Source: Xiphydria camelus (taxonomy: Eukaryota; Arthropoda; Insecta; Hymenoptera; Xiphydriidae). Taken from it: DNA of 64,000 nucleotides. This document shows positions 11,361 through 23,138 of this stretch, piece by piece. A program made the translations under genes and the position numbers. Location of the stretch: the NCBI GenBank assembly GCA_963678675.1, contig OY783199.1, forward strand, positions 19,406,909 through 19,470,908, given 5' to 3'. Under the pieces are notes generated by a model. That model was not told the DNA's origin. It saw only the letters and a list, made by a program, of their open reading frames with translations, and searched no databases. Every line of letters begins with the position of its first letter. Position 1 is the stretch's first letter.

Positions 11361-11563
11361 CAGTAAAAGGAAGAAATGTGATTGTGACAACTATTTTGGA
11401 CTCAATTGCTCAAGTTTGGTAATTAGTACCAGTTTTTATAGTTGTAACTATTTCTAGTTACCGGAACAAAAGAATTGTTGCGATAACTGCATAAAACTGG
11501 TGCTAATTGCAAAACTGGAGCAATTGAGTCCGAAATAGTCGTCACTACTTTTTTTTCTAAGCG
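11361..11563. mobile_element. MITE family L, copy L1
   Basis: Arms carrying GACAACTATTTTGGACTCAA and its inverse (GACGACTATTTCGGACTCAA) fold over about 50 bases each. TA flanks both ends, with CAGTAAAAGG on the left and CGCTTAGAAA on the inverted right. 203 bp; related to L2 in the loop region (GTTATCGCAACAATTC type). Confidence 0.85.
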
Positions 11564-11817
11564 TATGGAGTTTTTGTTTTGCTTGCAATACTATTATAGT
11601 ACCGCGAATAAACTTTCCCCGTAATTTACAAAAATTCGGACCGTTCCGAGATGCACTATATATACATTTCATATTACAAAGGCAAAGCATTACGAGTTCT
11701 CAAAGACTTAATCGCCGTAAATATCTCGCCGAATATTTGCAAATATCGGCAGATATTTACACAAAGATTCGCGGGTCAGAACTGAATTTTGAATTAGCTA
11801 TAAAAAGAACACCTGTA

Positions 11818-12269
11818 CACTGAAAACAAAAATTCCCAAACCAAAACCTTTCGGGCGGCCAACTAAATATACAATTATCTCAACAAATATGTGGTTTAAG
11901 TAACAAAAAATTTAGTTGAGGTAACTCGATACTTAGCTGCTACAACTAAATATTTATTCAAGTAACTATACATTTACTTGGACGCCCGTAAACTTAAAAT
12001 TTAGTTGAATCAAATAATTTTTGTTATCAGCATAGTTAACAGTACTTCCACCATTCGTCTGATAAAAACTTCTGTTGAAACAAATCAACTCGGATTGATT
12101 TAACAAACCAGTAAAGTTTAATTAATTTCTAACAACAAAATTAATTTGAAACAACAAAAATTCAGTTATTTCAACTATACACAGTCTATCCAAACGCAAT
12201 GGTTAATTTGATGAAATTATCTTTGAATCCAAATAATTTGTTTGAAACAACAAAATTTTGTTCTCAGTG
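11818..12269. mobile_element. MITE family F
   Basis: It starts CACTGAAAACAAAAATTC after TA and ends AAAATTTTGTTCTCAGTG before TA. At 452 bp it is longer than most here. The interior repeats the motif CAACTAAATAT and AACAACAAAATT on both arms. No related copy elsewhere in the window; the ends place it with the CACTGAG set. Confidence 0.8.
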
Positions 12270-13034
12270 TACATTCGGCGATAAAAGAAGCTCGGTATTC
12301 CGAATAATGTCTGGAAGAGGAATTTTCGCGACTACCCCAATATCGACACCCGTTATAATCGCGGCAGAATCCATACCAGATGCCGCGTCCGCGCTTTCGC
12401 CGCGGTGGGGTTATAAGAAACACGGCTTTGGCGGTCGTCCTGGGGACGTAAGAACGTCGGGGGGTGGTTTTGGGTAGGGGGCGGGTGGGACGGCGAACTA
12501 AGTGGTATTGATCCCGGGCCGCAGGGGTGGAAAACCAGGCGGGCGTGCAGGGTCAGTACGTGTTCTTAATCGTCAAGTGACCGCCCTCTCCCTCCCGCTC
12601 CTTCAACCCCTCACCACTTCCACCCCCGCCGCCTTCCATCCCACGGAGTCGCAAAGGGGCTTCTCTTCTCACCCTTACCCCGTTACCCGGCCGTCGTGCT
12701 CGCCGCCTCCCCTGGATCGCCACCGGCGCCATTAGACCGGGCTATTGTTTCGGGATTAGGTAAGAACCACGAATTAGACGCCGTTGTTTACCATTGTTAT
12801 TGTGCAAAGATGTATTTCGAGGGTGTTTTCGGCTGTGGGACAAAAGCAGGTTGCTGCGGTCCTCAATTTATGAAAATATAGATCCATTTGATCGTGGAGA
12901 CTACCCTCTGAGAGATGAAATCTTACCACGGGTCTAACTGCGGAGAAGCGCGATGAGAAATTAACTTCGATTGTTTTAACGATACAATTATTCGTTCGCA
13001 TTGTATACAATCTTAAGAAAGAATTTCTCATTTT
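12270..13034. other. CpG-rich segment
   Basis: From 12300 to 12760 the strand is G-rich, then C-rich (CACCACTTCCACCCCCGCC). A good consensus 5' splice-donor string, AGGTAAGA, occurs at 12755-12762, but no open frame I can recognise leads into it. Treat as unannotated. Confidence 0.3.
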
Positions 13035-13667
13035 AAGAAGGTTCTATCGATAATGGAATTAACGGAATGATTTTGTTCAAAATTGGTGAATAGATAAATA
13101 CGTGTTGGAACTCTTCAGTTACCTGTGCTGAGAAAACAGTTTATTTATTACATATTTAATATACGTTTACTTGATTATGGCGAAAGAAATATTTCTTTGG
13201 GTCAAGGAAATATTCGCGCGCGTTAGCTATATTACTCTATTTCTGTTTGAATGAAAGAGACATTCTAATAATTAACATATTTCTACTTTCTCTTTCGCCA
13301 TAATCGAGTATGCATTTATTAACTACAAATAAACTCTTCTCTCAGTGTACATTTTTGCGACGATTCACTACCTATTATATAAGAAGTATACAATAAATTA
13401 ATTAATGTCCATTTGGTATAGAATGTTACGAGAAGGAGTACATTAATTTCTATAACTTCTGAATCGATAGATATAAATGTTAGGACCCTTCGGTTAAATT
13501 TTTGTGATGATTCCTTACCTTGAACACATTTATTTTATATTTCTTATACAAAGCGATGAATCGTCACAGAAATTTAATTGGAGGGTTTCAACACTCATAT
13601 TCATCGATTTACCGAATTTGATCAAAATCACTTTGTTAATTATGTGTGTTATCGATAGAATCTCTTT
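13035..13667. mobile_element. Element J, copy J1, carrying nested D3
   Basis: The left end AAGGTTCTATCGATAATGGA and the right end GTTATCGATAGAAT match J2 (59972-60254). Interior blocks such as GAACTCTTCAGTT, ATAAATGT and ATCGATTTA are shared with J2. Comparison with J2 shows about 13120-13447 was inserted later; D3 makes up most of it. Confidence 0.82.
13127..13348 (+). mobile_element. MITE family D, copy D3 (nested in J1)
   Basis: This is the cleanest uninterrupted D copy. It begins GCTGAGAAAACAGTTTATTT and ends TTCTCTCAGTG. Both arms carry GATTATGGCGAAAG-type sequence, and AAAGAAATATTTCTTT on the left arm is itself a perfect 16-base palindrome. 222 bp. Confidence 0.85.
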
Positions 13668-14182
13668 GAATTTCTTCCTCATTCGATCGTTCGATCGAAT
13701 AACGAGTGCGCTACGCCAGACCGTCGAGGATATCTCAGACTTTGGCATTTTGATGACGTCGCTCCGGATAGAGGGTCGAGCCGATTGCGCGCGTGCGCCA
13801 GATAGGTACTTACGAGCGTTAAAATAGGCGGTAAATGCGGAGTCGATGGGGCGATAAAAGAGGAAGGAGGGGTGAGAGAGATTTCCGGTATGCGACGCTA
13901 GGAACTAACCGAGTATGATGTCGAAAGCATCGTAAATAGGTGTAAGGGTGGGTGGTGAGTGACTGTAATTGGAAGGGAGTCGACAGCTCTGGTTCGCCGA
14001 CGCGTTTTGCGCCATTTCGAATTCAAAACGGAGAAAGACACTCGAGAGATGCGTCGGAATTAATCGAATCTTCTCACGTTACGAAACCGTCGGACCGAAT
14101 TGCGAGTGACGTCCGCGGTAACGTGAGTACAGACGTAGCTTTGTGTCGCGAGGAAATATCTTATATGTATATTATATTTCTA
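13668..14182. other. Unique spacer
   Basis: Mixed composition with CpG-richer sequence at 13740-14150. No gene, RNA or repeat recognised. Confidence 0.4.
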
Positions 14183-14825
14183 TAGAATGGACCAGAAATG
14201 CTGTTCTAAAAGTAGTTTGAATTAAAAATAGGAAGGAATCACTACGTACGACGGGCACTTCTCAAAGAATTAGAGCAGGGATGTAAGTTTTTAAGCAAGC
14301 ATCGGTAGCAGCGGTACAAAATGTGATTCAGCCCTTTCAGGTGGTAAGTTTGAGAAATAAAATCCGGTTTTACGGAGCTCCAATCTTTGATTCCGAGTGG
14401 ATGAAAATTATTTGACAATACACGTATCGAACTCGCTTCAGGGGTTTTCGACCACACTGATACCATTGATAACTATTAGAAATTCGAAATTGTATTCTCT
14501 GAGCAGGGGCGATTAACAGTATTGCATAAAAAATGAACGAGAACTCAGAAAGCTCATTTTTAAGGTAAATAAACAATGTTGATTCCGAAAAAAAAACAAT
14601 TTAATAATTTTATCATTATTTCTCGAGCAGGGGTAATCATTCCTATTCCGAAAAAGTGGACAAAAATTCCGAAACTCCTGAAGCTACTTCGATACAAATA
14701 ATTTCGATGCTTGCTCAAAAACTTACACCCCTTCTCTAATTTTCTGAAAAGTGTCAATCGTATCTCATGATTCTCTATTTTTATCTTAGTCTATTTTTAG
14801 AACAGCATTTTTTTGGTCCAGTCTG
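14183..14825. mobile_element. 643-bp foldback element V
   Basis: The ends are TAGAATGGACCAGAAATGCT and, inverted, CAGACTGGACC, AAAAATGCTGTTCTAAAA. Arms of about 150 bases keep the shared block AAGTTTTTAAGCAAGCATCG (one mismatch on the other arm). TA flanks both ends. The loop of about 320 bases has two GAGCAGGGG motifs and no coding sequence. Confidence 0.85.
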
Positions 14826-15135
14826 TACATATAAGGTAATTTTTCGTGACAAATCCTTTTTATCCCATCATAGGAAACCAAAAACGATAAATGAGGTGCC
14901 ATTTTAAAGATTAGGTTCTCCGCTTTTGACGAATTATTAATTTAAAATTGCACATTGTATTATTCATTTAAAAATCGAAGGTAAAACTTGACTTTTGGCC
15001 ACACAGTTTTTTCCCTAAATGCGTCGGTATGACACGGCTGACATGACTTTTCCTGACTATTAATTTTTAACACTGAATCGTATTTTATTTATAAAGATAA
15101 CGCATAATCTACAATCATTCCATGTCTTTTGCATT
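14826..15135. other. AT-rich spacer
   Basis: No open frame of note and no repeat relation found within the window. Confidence 0.4.
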
Positions 15136-15368
15136 TAAGGTAAACGCATCAGTGGCCGGAAAGCTAAGACAAGTATCCGGACACCCATAAAAATATATGT
15201 AGCAGATTTGATTGAGTGTTCTTACCAGATAAAACTTGTCATGGGCGTTCCTAATTTATTGAATATTCTTTCCCAGCAATTGATTCTTTTTACCACATTC
15301 AATAATTTATGTAATACGTTGATATTTCCGGATATTGGGACGTATCCGGCCACTGGTGCCTTACCTTA
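15136..15368. mobile_element. MITE U
   Basis: The ends TAAGGTAAACGCATCAGTGG and, inverted, TAAGGTAAGGCACCAGTGG, followed on both arms by CCGGA and ATCCGG, define a 233-bp element. The terminal TA is probably the target site. Its first nine bases also occur at the ends of AD (20455-20648). Confidence 0.85.
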
Positions 15369-16178
15369 CATTCTCCATCTTCTGTCATCTGTGAAATTTC
15401 CGCACGGACCCACTGGTAAGTTATATTCGCTCCCGAGAGTCGAGGCTTTATCATCGAATTCCAGAGAATAATTTCATTTTCGCCGAAACCACCCGTCCAC
15501 GCTTTTGCGCGGTACGCACTGAATTAGATTTGTCACTCTCACGTGAGTCGCTGCACACCCCCATCCCCGCACGCGAAATTTAATTGGCCCAATTCCGAGG
15601 AAGTCGTTTCGCGGGAGTACTAGTCAATCAGTCGTCGTAAAGATTTCGGAGAACCGTCTCGATTCGCTGACGACAGAGAGAACGACTGACCCTTTTACTC
15701 TCGTCGAGAGAAATTCCTCCCTGCGAGGAGAAAGGCGCTTCGGTAGGGTCCTGGACCCGTTTCTTAACCCACGAGGCTTCTCTCTCACGACTTTTTAACC
15801 CGCGCCGATCCCCGGCTTTGCTCTTGCATTTTTCTCCCCTACGGGAAGCGTCGACCCTCCTTTCAATTCAAGATTCTGCGGCGGTCCAGCGTGTCCAGTT
15901 TGGACGCTCGACGCGAGCTTCTGGCGGTGGGACTCTGTGTTCGAGTCCCGCGTTCGGATGATGTTTGGTGTAACGGAGAAGCGCGATCGACTATTACGAT
16001 ATAAATACATAGATGTAACAAGGAGAATGAGATGGGCTTAACCACACATCCGCGTGTCTATTAATTTTTGTAAGGAAAATCGGGGCTATTCGAATAAAAA
16101 AATATGGATCTATGATTCGATTTGCTCTGTGATCTGATTCGCCTTGGTCTACTCTACATCAGCTATGGCATGCAACTG
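15369..16178. other. CpG-rich segment
   Basis: 15440-16000 is GC-rich with open frames on both strands and no domain. A string TGTGTTCGAGTCCCGC near 15931 resembles a tRNA T-loop but lacks a matching stem. Confidence 0.35.
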
Positions 16179-16662
16179 AATAACGAACTAAGTAATGGAA
16201 ATATGCAGCGGATGTTATTACGAATATGGTAAATCATCAAAATTGGCAAAATAGTCAGTTCGATTTCTAGTTTTGAATCGGTGAAGGCAATTGAAATTCG
16301 ACGAAGATTTTAGATTTTAATAGCTACACGGAAAAAAGTAAATTACAATGCGGGACAAGTCGAATTTATTGTTACGATAACTACAATTTTAGTAAAAATT
16401 ACAGCAAACGCTTGCAACTTCTACAAGTTTTACTATAATTTTTACTAAAATTGTAGTTATCATAACAATAAACTGGCCTTGTCTCATAACTTACCACACA
16501 CTTTTTCCCGTGTACGACGTAAATAGTAAATCACACAAGTATAATTTGCTTCATCGATTCAAAATTAGAAACCAAACTGAATATTTTAACAATTTTCATG
16601 ATTTACCAAGTGTCATTATTCGCAATAACATCCGAATCATATTTCCATAACTTAATTCTTCG
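16179..16662. mobile_element. Foldback element AE with K in its loop
   Basis: The arms 16179-16294 and 16545-16662 are inverted matches over about 115 bases, with shared blocks GGATGTTATT, GGTAAATCAT and TTTTGAATCG. K occupies the middle, and the leftover loop is under 70 bases. Outer boundaries are approximate and no target duplication was identified. Confidence 0.75.
16327..16512. mobile_element. MITE K (nested in AE loop)
   Basis: It begins CACGGAAAAAAGTAAATTA and ends ACTTTTTCCCGTG, with TA on both sides. Arms include TTTATTGTTACGATAACTAC and ACAATTTTAGTAAAAATTA with their inverses. 186 bp, almost fully self-complementary. Confidence 0.88.
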
Positions 16663-18338
16663 TAAAATAACTTCGTTAAATAATAATTAAAGAAGAATAA
16701 TCACGCGATTTACTATTTCCTTTGCCGCTGGACTTTTATCAAAGACAGTATTACTAAAATATTACATAATAATCATTCTTAACGAAACGGATAATAAAGT
16801 TAAGACGTGATAATATAATATCGATTTAACGACACTGCTGTACGCGATAGACGATTTCGACGGGAAAGCGTCGAATATCGATCGCGCGGGGGTTTATTGG
16901 AAAGTACACTTGGTAGCAAGCCGCGCGAAACAACAATTGATTCCCGCAAATACGCTGCGCTTCGGACAAAACAGCGAGCGAGGGGCTTTCTTGCGCAGCC
17001 TCTGCAGGAAAGCGGCCGCGGGGCCGGCTAGAGAGAGAGAGCTAAAATTTACGGGATTGTATAAGAGCGGGTGGCTTTTTGCACATGCCCTACGACTTTA
17101 CTTTGTCGTTAATTACGCGCTGATAAGTCCCCGACTTCGCACCGGCTTTTTGCAATCCCTCGGCGACCGCCCCGCGCCCTCTCCTAGCGTCAAATTAAAA
17201 TCCCGCGATTATCCACTCGTCGAGAACCTTTCCAAATTCCTGCGTTTTTTATCTCGAGTTGTCTGTAGTGAAAATTAATAGTAATAGGTACTTATATCGA
17301 GGAAAATATTTGATTGAATGATTTGGTCTGTTTAAATTAGTCGAAACAATAATGTATTAATCTGGGTTAAGGAAGCTGTGTTTGATTTGGTGCTGATTTA
17401 TTTACATCGAGTGTGAGCATAATCGATATGAGTAAATATTAATTATACTAAAAGAATACATAATTCGTCCAACTGCATATAAACGTAGTCATATATAGCT
17501 GATTAAATACCTATGTAAAGTTGCAGCAGCTAATCATCTAGGTACTTGTAATAATTAAACAATATATTGGTTGCGCATGAACGGGTATTGGATGGAACAC
17601 AATTATGTGAATTCCCTGACCCCTAGACACCGTAAAGTTACAATTTCGCCGTTTCCTCTCTAAAAAATATAAGAATAAAGTAGGACCCTCAAATTGTTCG
17701 AAATGCTCACAGTAATAAACGATCCAAATGCCCAGTGGCTTCCTTATTCGTTCTGAATTTCAGGGATAAAACTTACGCGCGTGTTTAAATGCCTTCCGCG
17801 AGAACGAATTTTAGTATGTACGTTGCCTGGAAACGATCGTTTACGCGCAATGACCCCTTCGAGAGCAACAGCTCGAAAGAAAACGTCACTTCCGCAGTAG
17901 GAGCAGTTCCTGCGTCAACCTACTCGTACGGACACTCGCAAATTTCCGTATAGGATACGTAAGAATATATGGGTGTGCCTCGCACATCGCGCGCTAGTTG
18001 CTATTATGGTATCGCATAAATAGGTACTCGTTCGTTCGTACCACGATGACAATGGCTCTGAATGAGCAGACGAGGGGAATGAGGAGGAGGGAGTCGGAGA
18101 GATGGTAACTCTCCAGGACAATTATTCACCTTTTACGTAGCCATAACTGTAAATGGAAGTACCGCCCGAGGCGCAAAGTGCAAATCGTCCGATCGCTCCT
18201 AATGTTTATGGATATCGATTTTGAAGGATTGCCAACTGTTCGCACTCTAACTGATCTAATGGATGGTAGTTAAATCCACGCGATACGATCAAAGATTAAA
18301 CAATGGCGACATAACCTCTCGGAATCATTGATTTGGTA
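16663..18338. other. Long spacer
   Basis: AT-rich with a CpG-richer block at 16840-17270. An open frame at 16910-17278 (122 codons, non-ATG start) has no recognisable domain. 17280-17750 is AT-rich and unremarkable. No RNA gene seen. Confidence 0.4.
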
Positions 18339-18578
18339 GGCTCAGAACAATGATCTGGTCAATTTAACCAAAATCATGGAGTCCATGATCAAACCGTTTG
18401 GTGAAACATGGATCCTCCATCTGTTTGGTTTGACTGATCATTTTCTGATTAGAATAACTAGACATATAGTTAGAATAACTAAATATTTGATTTAATTTAC
18501 TAGTATTTTGGTTAGAATAACTAAATTCGTTTAACGAGATGCGTTTTGTCATTTTAACCGAGTTATTTTTCTCAGTGT
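18339..18578 (+). mobile_element. MITE family A, copy A1
   Basis: The interior shows the family order: GGTCAATTTAACCAAAAT, ACCGTTTGGTGAAA, ATGGATCCTCCATCTG, then three TTAGAATAACTA motifs, and the right end TTATTTTTCTCAGTG. The left terminus is degenerate (CTCAGAACAATG). Confidence 0.9.
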
Positions 18579-18592
18579 GCATAAAAATGGTT

Positions 18593-18612
18593 TAATTAAT
18601 TAATTAATTAAA
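18593..18612. repeat. TTAA tetranucleotide run
   Basis: About five units of TAAT/TTAA directly follow A1. Confidence 0.75.
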
Positions 18613-18635
18613 ATCAAAGATTTTGGATGTAAGTA

Positions 18636-18893
18636 CACGAAAAAAAATTTCATGTAAAAAGTACACTGATTCCTGCAAATCGTAAGACAATCTGTGCTTA
18701 TCAAGTGGCGGGCGCAGGGTTACGTTAAATTTACAGCAGAAAAATGACTACCAGGAAAATATAAAATTAACAGGAGAGTCGGATATAGTTTGCATATCGA
18801 GTAATTAATTATACACAGAGTTTAATTGCGTTTACATAGATACATTTACAATTTTGATTTTATAAATTCGATATCAGCATTTTTTTCCATGTG
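18636..18893. mobile_element. Probable MITE T
   Basis: Left end after TA is CACGAAAAAAAATTTC; right end is TTTTTTTCCATGTG. The interior shows little self-complementarity and no other copy was found, so the call rests on the ends alone. Confidence 0.4.
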
Positions 18894-19135
18894 CCCGGTG
18901 GATCGATGATCCTCACGCAGTAGCATCACCTAAATCTTTTAACGGGAATTCCCGTTAACGGTTATAAATTTTATGCTGGAATATTGATCCATCTATTTTT
19001 ATATATTAAAATCAATTATTGCTTTGTGTTAATCCAACATTCTTTGTATTAGCGCACTAAATGTAGGACTAACACAAAGAATCGATCGATTTAAAAATAC
19101 AAAAACGATACGAAATTTGCACCTGTGCAAAATAT

Positions 19136-19418
19136 AGTGAGGAAAATTTATAGGTCGTACAGCACTAAGTATATAGCTAGGACAGCTATACTTTAAGGCT
19201 GAATGAGGTTAATTAGACAGTATAGGTTATATAGCAATACCAAATAGTAACAAGAGAGCAATACGTATTGCTGAAATAATTATAGGTACCTACATATAGC
19301 TGAAATAACAATACGTATAGCTGAAATATAAGTATGTATTGCTGAGGCAACTAGAACTTATTCTTACATTAATAAACTACTGGCATTGCCGTACAATCTA
19401 TACAATTTCTTTCAGTTT
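19136..19418 (+). mobile_element. MITE family E, copy E1
   Basis: Matches E2 (38126-38471) at AATTTATAGGTCGTAC, the AGCAATACxxATTGCTGAAAT repeats, and GGCAACTAGAACTTATTCTTAC near the right end. Its own termini are worn. Confidence 0.7.
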
Positions 19419-19419
19419 A

Positions 19420-19520
19420 AGTGCAGGTAATATGACCAACTAATGTGGCCCCTCATTACCACCGCCAATAGTAACAAAGAAAAGCCAAGTCTAGTTGACC
19501 ATATTACCTGCACTCACCTA
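19420..19520. mobile_element. Palindromic element AA (about 100 bp)
   Basis: The arms AAGTGCAGGTAATATGACCA and, inverted, GAGTGCAGGTAATATGGTCA form a strong hairpin with a loop near 50 bases. It abuts E1. Confidence 0.8.
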
Positions 19521-20454
19521 ATATCCTTCAATGCGGAACGATTCGACAGTTTTCGAAATAAGGGTTCGAAATGCAGTCCTGGAGGGTTTCGCGATAACTT
19601 CGAATCTTAATCGACCGACGGAAATACGCCGCGAGATGTATAATATGGTGTAGGAAATGACGTCATCAGTCAGTTCAGCTTTCAAGAGAGAGATAAACAG
19701 GAAGAGCGAGGGATATACGTGTTAGGGGGAGCAAGGGGGGATTCGCGAGAGGGCTGGGGGGGCGGAGAGACGGATTTTCGCGGAATACCGACTGGTAGTC
19801 TCGGTTGAGTTATGCTCGTATTTCCCGTCAACACATCCGATGATGTCTACGGTAATGTAACTGAAATGTATGAACGTTTCGCGAGGCCGCGTTATGTATC
19901 TATACATAAGCTTCTGCGTGGCGGGTTCTCACGCACGCGCCGCACGCGACATCTAATTCGCGGATACGTTTTCACGCGTGTATATCGTTCAAATTCATAG
20001 ATATAGAAGAATACATCTCAAATTTTTACGACATTCCTGATACTCGGTAAATTTTTGGTTTTCTTTTTTTAATCAAGAGGATACGGTTTGGTTTGCACTT
20101 TCCGATGATCGAAAAAGGGATCGCATCTTTGTAATACCTTGAAACAGTTAAACTCAGCAATGTTTTAAAATTGACATGCGTGTCAACACAGCTCTGATTA
20201 CCCAATTTTTAAGATTGATCCAACTTTTATATCTAAAATGTATGAATTTTATTTTAAATTCTCTATACTTAATGCTTCCAGTGTAATATCTCAAAAATAC
20301 TTTCTCTTTAGGAGCACGAGAAAGTGCAACGAGATTTTATATACTTACTCTCGAAACAAACATCGAGCTTCAAAAAAAACCGAAATAACGTTAGAACTTG
20401 TAAAAAAAATTCATTTCTGTCGTCTCTACATCCAAAGACAAATGAAAACGTTAG
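19521..20454. other. Spacer, CpG-richer in first half
   Basis: 19550-19990 is CpG-rich, including a G-rich tract at 19729-19768; 20000-20454 is AT-rich. No domain-bearing frame. Confidence 0.4.
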
Positions 20455-20648
20455 TAAGGTAAGCGTCCCAATTCCTAACCACTTATATATTTAGTTGTAA
20501 TAATAAATGTACATTGATATGTCTTCAATTAACAGAAATATTTATCTAAATAATAAGGGATAATAAAGATATTCATGTGAATAGTCTAGAATAAGATAAT
20601 AAAGATATATCTAAGCATTTTTGGTTAAGAATTGGGACATTCACCTTA
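20455..20648. mobile_element. MITE AD
   Basis: The ends TAAGGTAAGCGTCCCAATTC and, inverted, TAAGGTGAATGTCCCAATTC, then CTAACCA/TTAACCA, give a 194-bp element. The interior is AT-rich with ATAATAAAGATAT repeats. Its first bases match element U. Confidence 0.85.
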
Positions 20649-21739
20649 ATGAAAAAGTCAATCAAATGCACGAGCGACGAAGAGGAATCAAATTCATCCC
20701 CCGATCGAAACGTTCATCGCGGCTCGCTTTCGCCTCGTCCCGTTGTTCCACGCGCAACCCCCACCCCACGTTCGTGCGACCCTCCGCCGCATGCGCCGTA
20801 AAAAAGCACATCCCGACGCCCGTGGTTTCTCTTCGAGCCGCGCGGCGTCGTCGATAAAAAAGCTCCGAGCCGGAGCGAACCGGGAAAGGAGTTTTCTCGG
20901 GAAACTTTCTTAGTCCGCGTCGCGCGATTCGACCGTGTCCGGGGGAAGCATTCGTCGGGGGTCGAAACTTTCGCGCGTGTAACGAAACGCGAGATACGTC
21001 GGGGGGTGGGGGTGAGAACATCCGACGCCTCGAGTCGTCGTGCGTGACGTGTGTGCGTGTGCTTTTCGGGTGTCGCATCGGTGGTCCTTCTTCCCGACGC
21101 GGGGGTTACGTCTCTTGCTTAGAAAAGGGGTAAGAGGGAGAGAGAAAGAGAGAGAGAGAGAGAGAACGAGTAAGAGGGAAGCAGGAACGAGAGGAGGGGG
21201 AGCGACAAGAAGAGAGATAGGATATTCCACGGCAGGACCACGCCTCTTGTCTAAGGATACCCCCACCCTCGTTGCAGGCAAGCCACCCCTTCGCGGGAGA
21301 CCTAAGATTTTTCCACCCCTTCTGAGTGCCTCTTACCCCCCGCTCCCGTCGCTGGAGCTCCATCTAGCCCCCTCCTTCTATTGATCCGGGACTAAGGGGT
21401 TGTTTCTTGCAGCCCTACCCGAGCTCGCCGTTGCTTTACCGCTGCTCTGTACGGCCAACACGCGCCTCGCTGGCTCAAGTTGCCGACTAGTTTTTGCTAC
21501 CCTCTTCCAGCGCCCTTCGCGGATGTATGGTACCGGTTTTGCCGTGGACCGCGCGCGGGCCGAGATATTTAGCGATAGGCGCGCGATATCGGCGCGGATA
21601 TCGGGCGGGGGTGGATAATGACGATAAATTAAATGCTTCTGCTTCGTAGAGATTTAGCTGTTTTGGGGGAAATTATATTCCAAGTTTCACACATTTCAAT
21701 ACTGAGTGGCAAAGGAGAAGAGATGAGTATCGCGTAATA
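20649..21739. other. GC-rich island with GA tract
   Basis: 20680-21620 is strongly CpG-rich, with a GA tract at 21136-21165 and pyrimidine-rich sequence at 21310-21370. Overlapping frames on both strands (up to 138 codons) are Arg/Pro/Ser-rich and look compositional. GA tracts can bind GAGA-type factors in insects (established for Drosophila), so a regulatory island is plausible but unproven. Confidence 0.4.
21136..21165 (+). repeat. (GA)n microsatellite
   Basis: Continuous GA with one AAAG interruption in the GC-rich island. Confidence 0.85.
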
Positions 21740-21820
21740 TTGGGTGGCCACAAAATTTTTGTTACATTTGAACTTTAAAAATTTGTCTTCAAGTGTAACG
21801 ACATTTTTTCGGCAACCAAT
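21740..21820. mobile_element. 81-bp hairpin element AF
   Basis: The arms TTGGGTGGCCACAAAATTTT and, inverted, TTGGTTGCCGAAAAAATGTC continue through GTTACA and TTGAA with a loop under 25 bases. It is probably a tiny MITE; a structured RNA is a less likely reading. Confidence 0.7.
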
Positions 21821-23138
21821 GTTATGATAATCCCGTGAGGTTGAAAATAATGTGATTATCGCGATTAAAGAATAAATCAGAGAAGAGACAAATTTCATTC
21901 GATGAGTAAATTTTTGTTTTTAAAGGGTCAAGTCGCTATATATTACGAGGGTATAGATAAATCGAAAGGAGCGTAATTAAAATTTGTCGATTACTGCAAA
22001 ACTAATATGAGTGATAAAGCCGCGGATAGAAATATTATAAGCTTGGAAAAATGAATATCTAGTAGTAAGTCAGGCGTAACTAATAGAAATTGCATTAATT
22101 TTACATTGTTCGATAACCTAATTCCCTTTTCAAATACCTGATATGGAATTCTGAGAGTTTCCGTTCGTTCAGTCGATTAAATAAACAAAATCTCTATGTA
22201 TGAAATTCAGATTCAACAATTGAATCGCGCCCCATAATCTACTTTCAAAAAGTATACTCGCGATAGGACTTTCGCTTTTCCTTCAAGTAGATTCTACTGT
22301 TTTCTTTGTGAGTCCTACGTCAATATTGGAACGGTCTACACGTGTGGGGAAAGCCTCTTTTCTCGGGGAGACGATTCACGGCGACAATCTAGTCAGCCGG
22401 GCTGGTATCAGCCAAAGACAGAGACACAGGGATAGAGCGAGAGCGAGAGAGCAAGTAAGGCAAGTAGTTCAGTTCCAGGTTTCACGGACGCGGCACATGT
22501 AGATAGAGAGGATGTGCCCGCAGTTTCGCGGGGAATGGGGCCGGTGGTACTTTAGCTGGGGGCTGTTAAACACGACGGGTCTTATCGGTAAAACTGTTCT
22601 ATACAGGATACCCCGTCTAGCCATTGGCCGCGCGTCGTATCTACCTTCTATACCCGCGTACCATCATCGGTAGGTTATACTACGTACCCCTAGAGGCACG
22701 GCTATAGGGACGGTACACGGTCGCATCGCGACTTTGCTACCACTTGATTCGCGTCGTTTACTACTTCACGTAACATTCTACGTAAACGAGGCCAAACGCG
22801 AAGAATGAAGCGAAAGATACATGTCCCGCATTTCGTCATAGAACCTACTGTCCTGCGCTATAATTGCGCGAGGAGAAATATATACAATATATATATGGGA
22901 GGAATTTATACACTATTCTCTCTGACAATCATGAACTGCACTCGACTGCACTAATTAGGATTACTGTGATGTTTCGATCAAAGGTTCGTCAATCACTGAA
23001 AGAAAATATTTAGGAGCTTCGGTATAATGCGCCTGGCTGCAGTGGCTGCAACTAACAACAATTTCTCTATATACCTACTGAGAGAAAAATGGGTAGCAAA
23101 ATCAAGCACAATCGCAAAGTTGAGTTGTCCTGGTCACT
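21821..23138. other. Spacer without recognised genes
   Basis: AT-rich to 22300, then CpG-richer at 22320-22860 with several GGTAC-containing strings, then AT-rich. No domain or repeat relation found. Confidence 0.4.

Noticed and set aside
12750..12765. AGGTAAGA as an exon end
   Set aside because: A good donor string, but no coding frame or acceptor can be linked to it, so it may be chance.
15925..15960. TGTGTTCGAGTCCCGC as a tRNA T-arm
   Set aside because: The stem does not pair properly and no cloverleaf forms.
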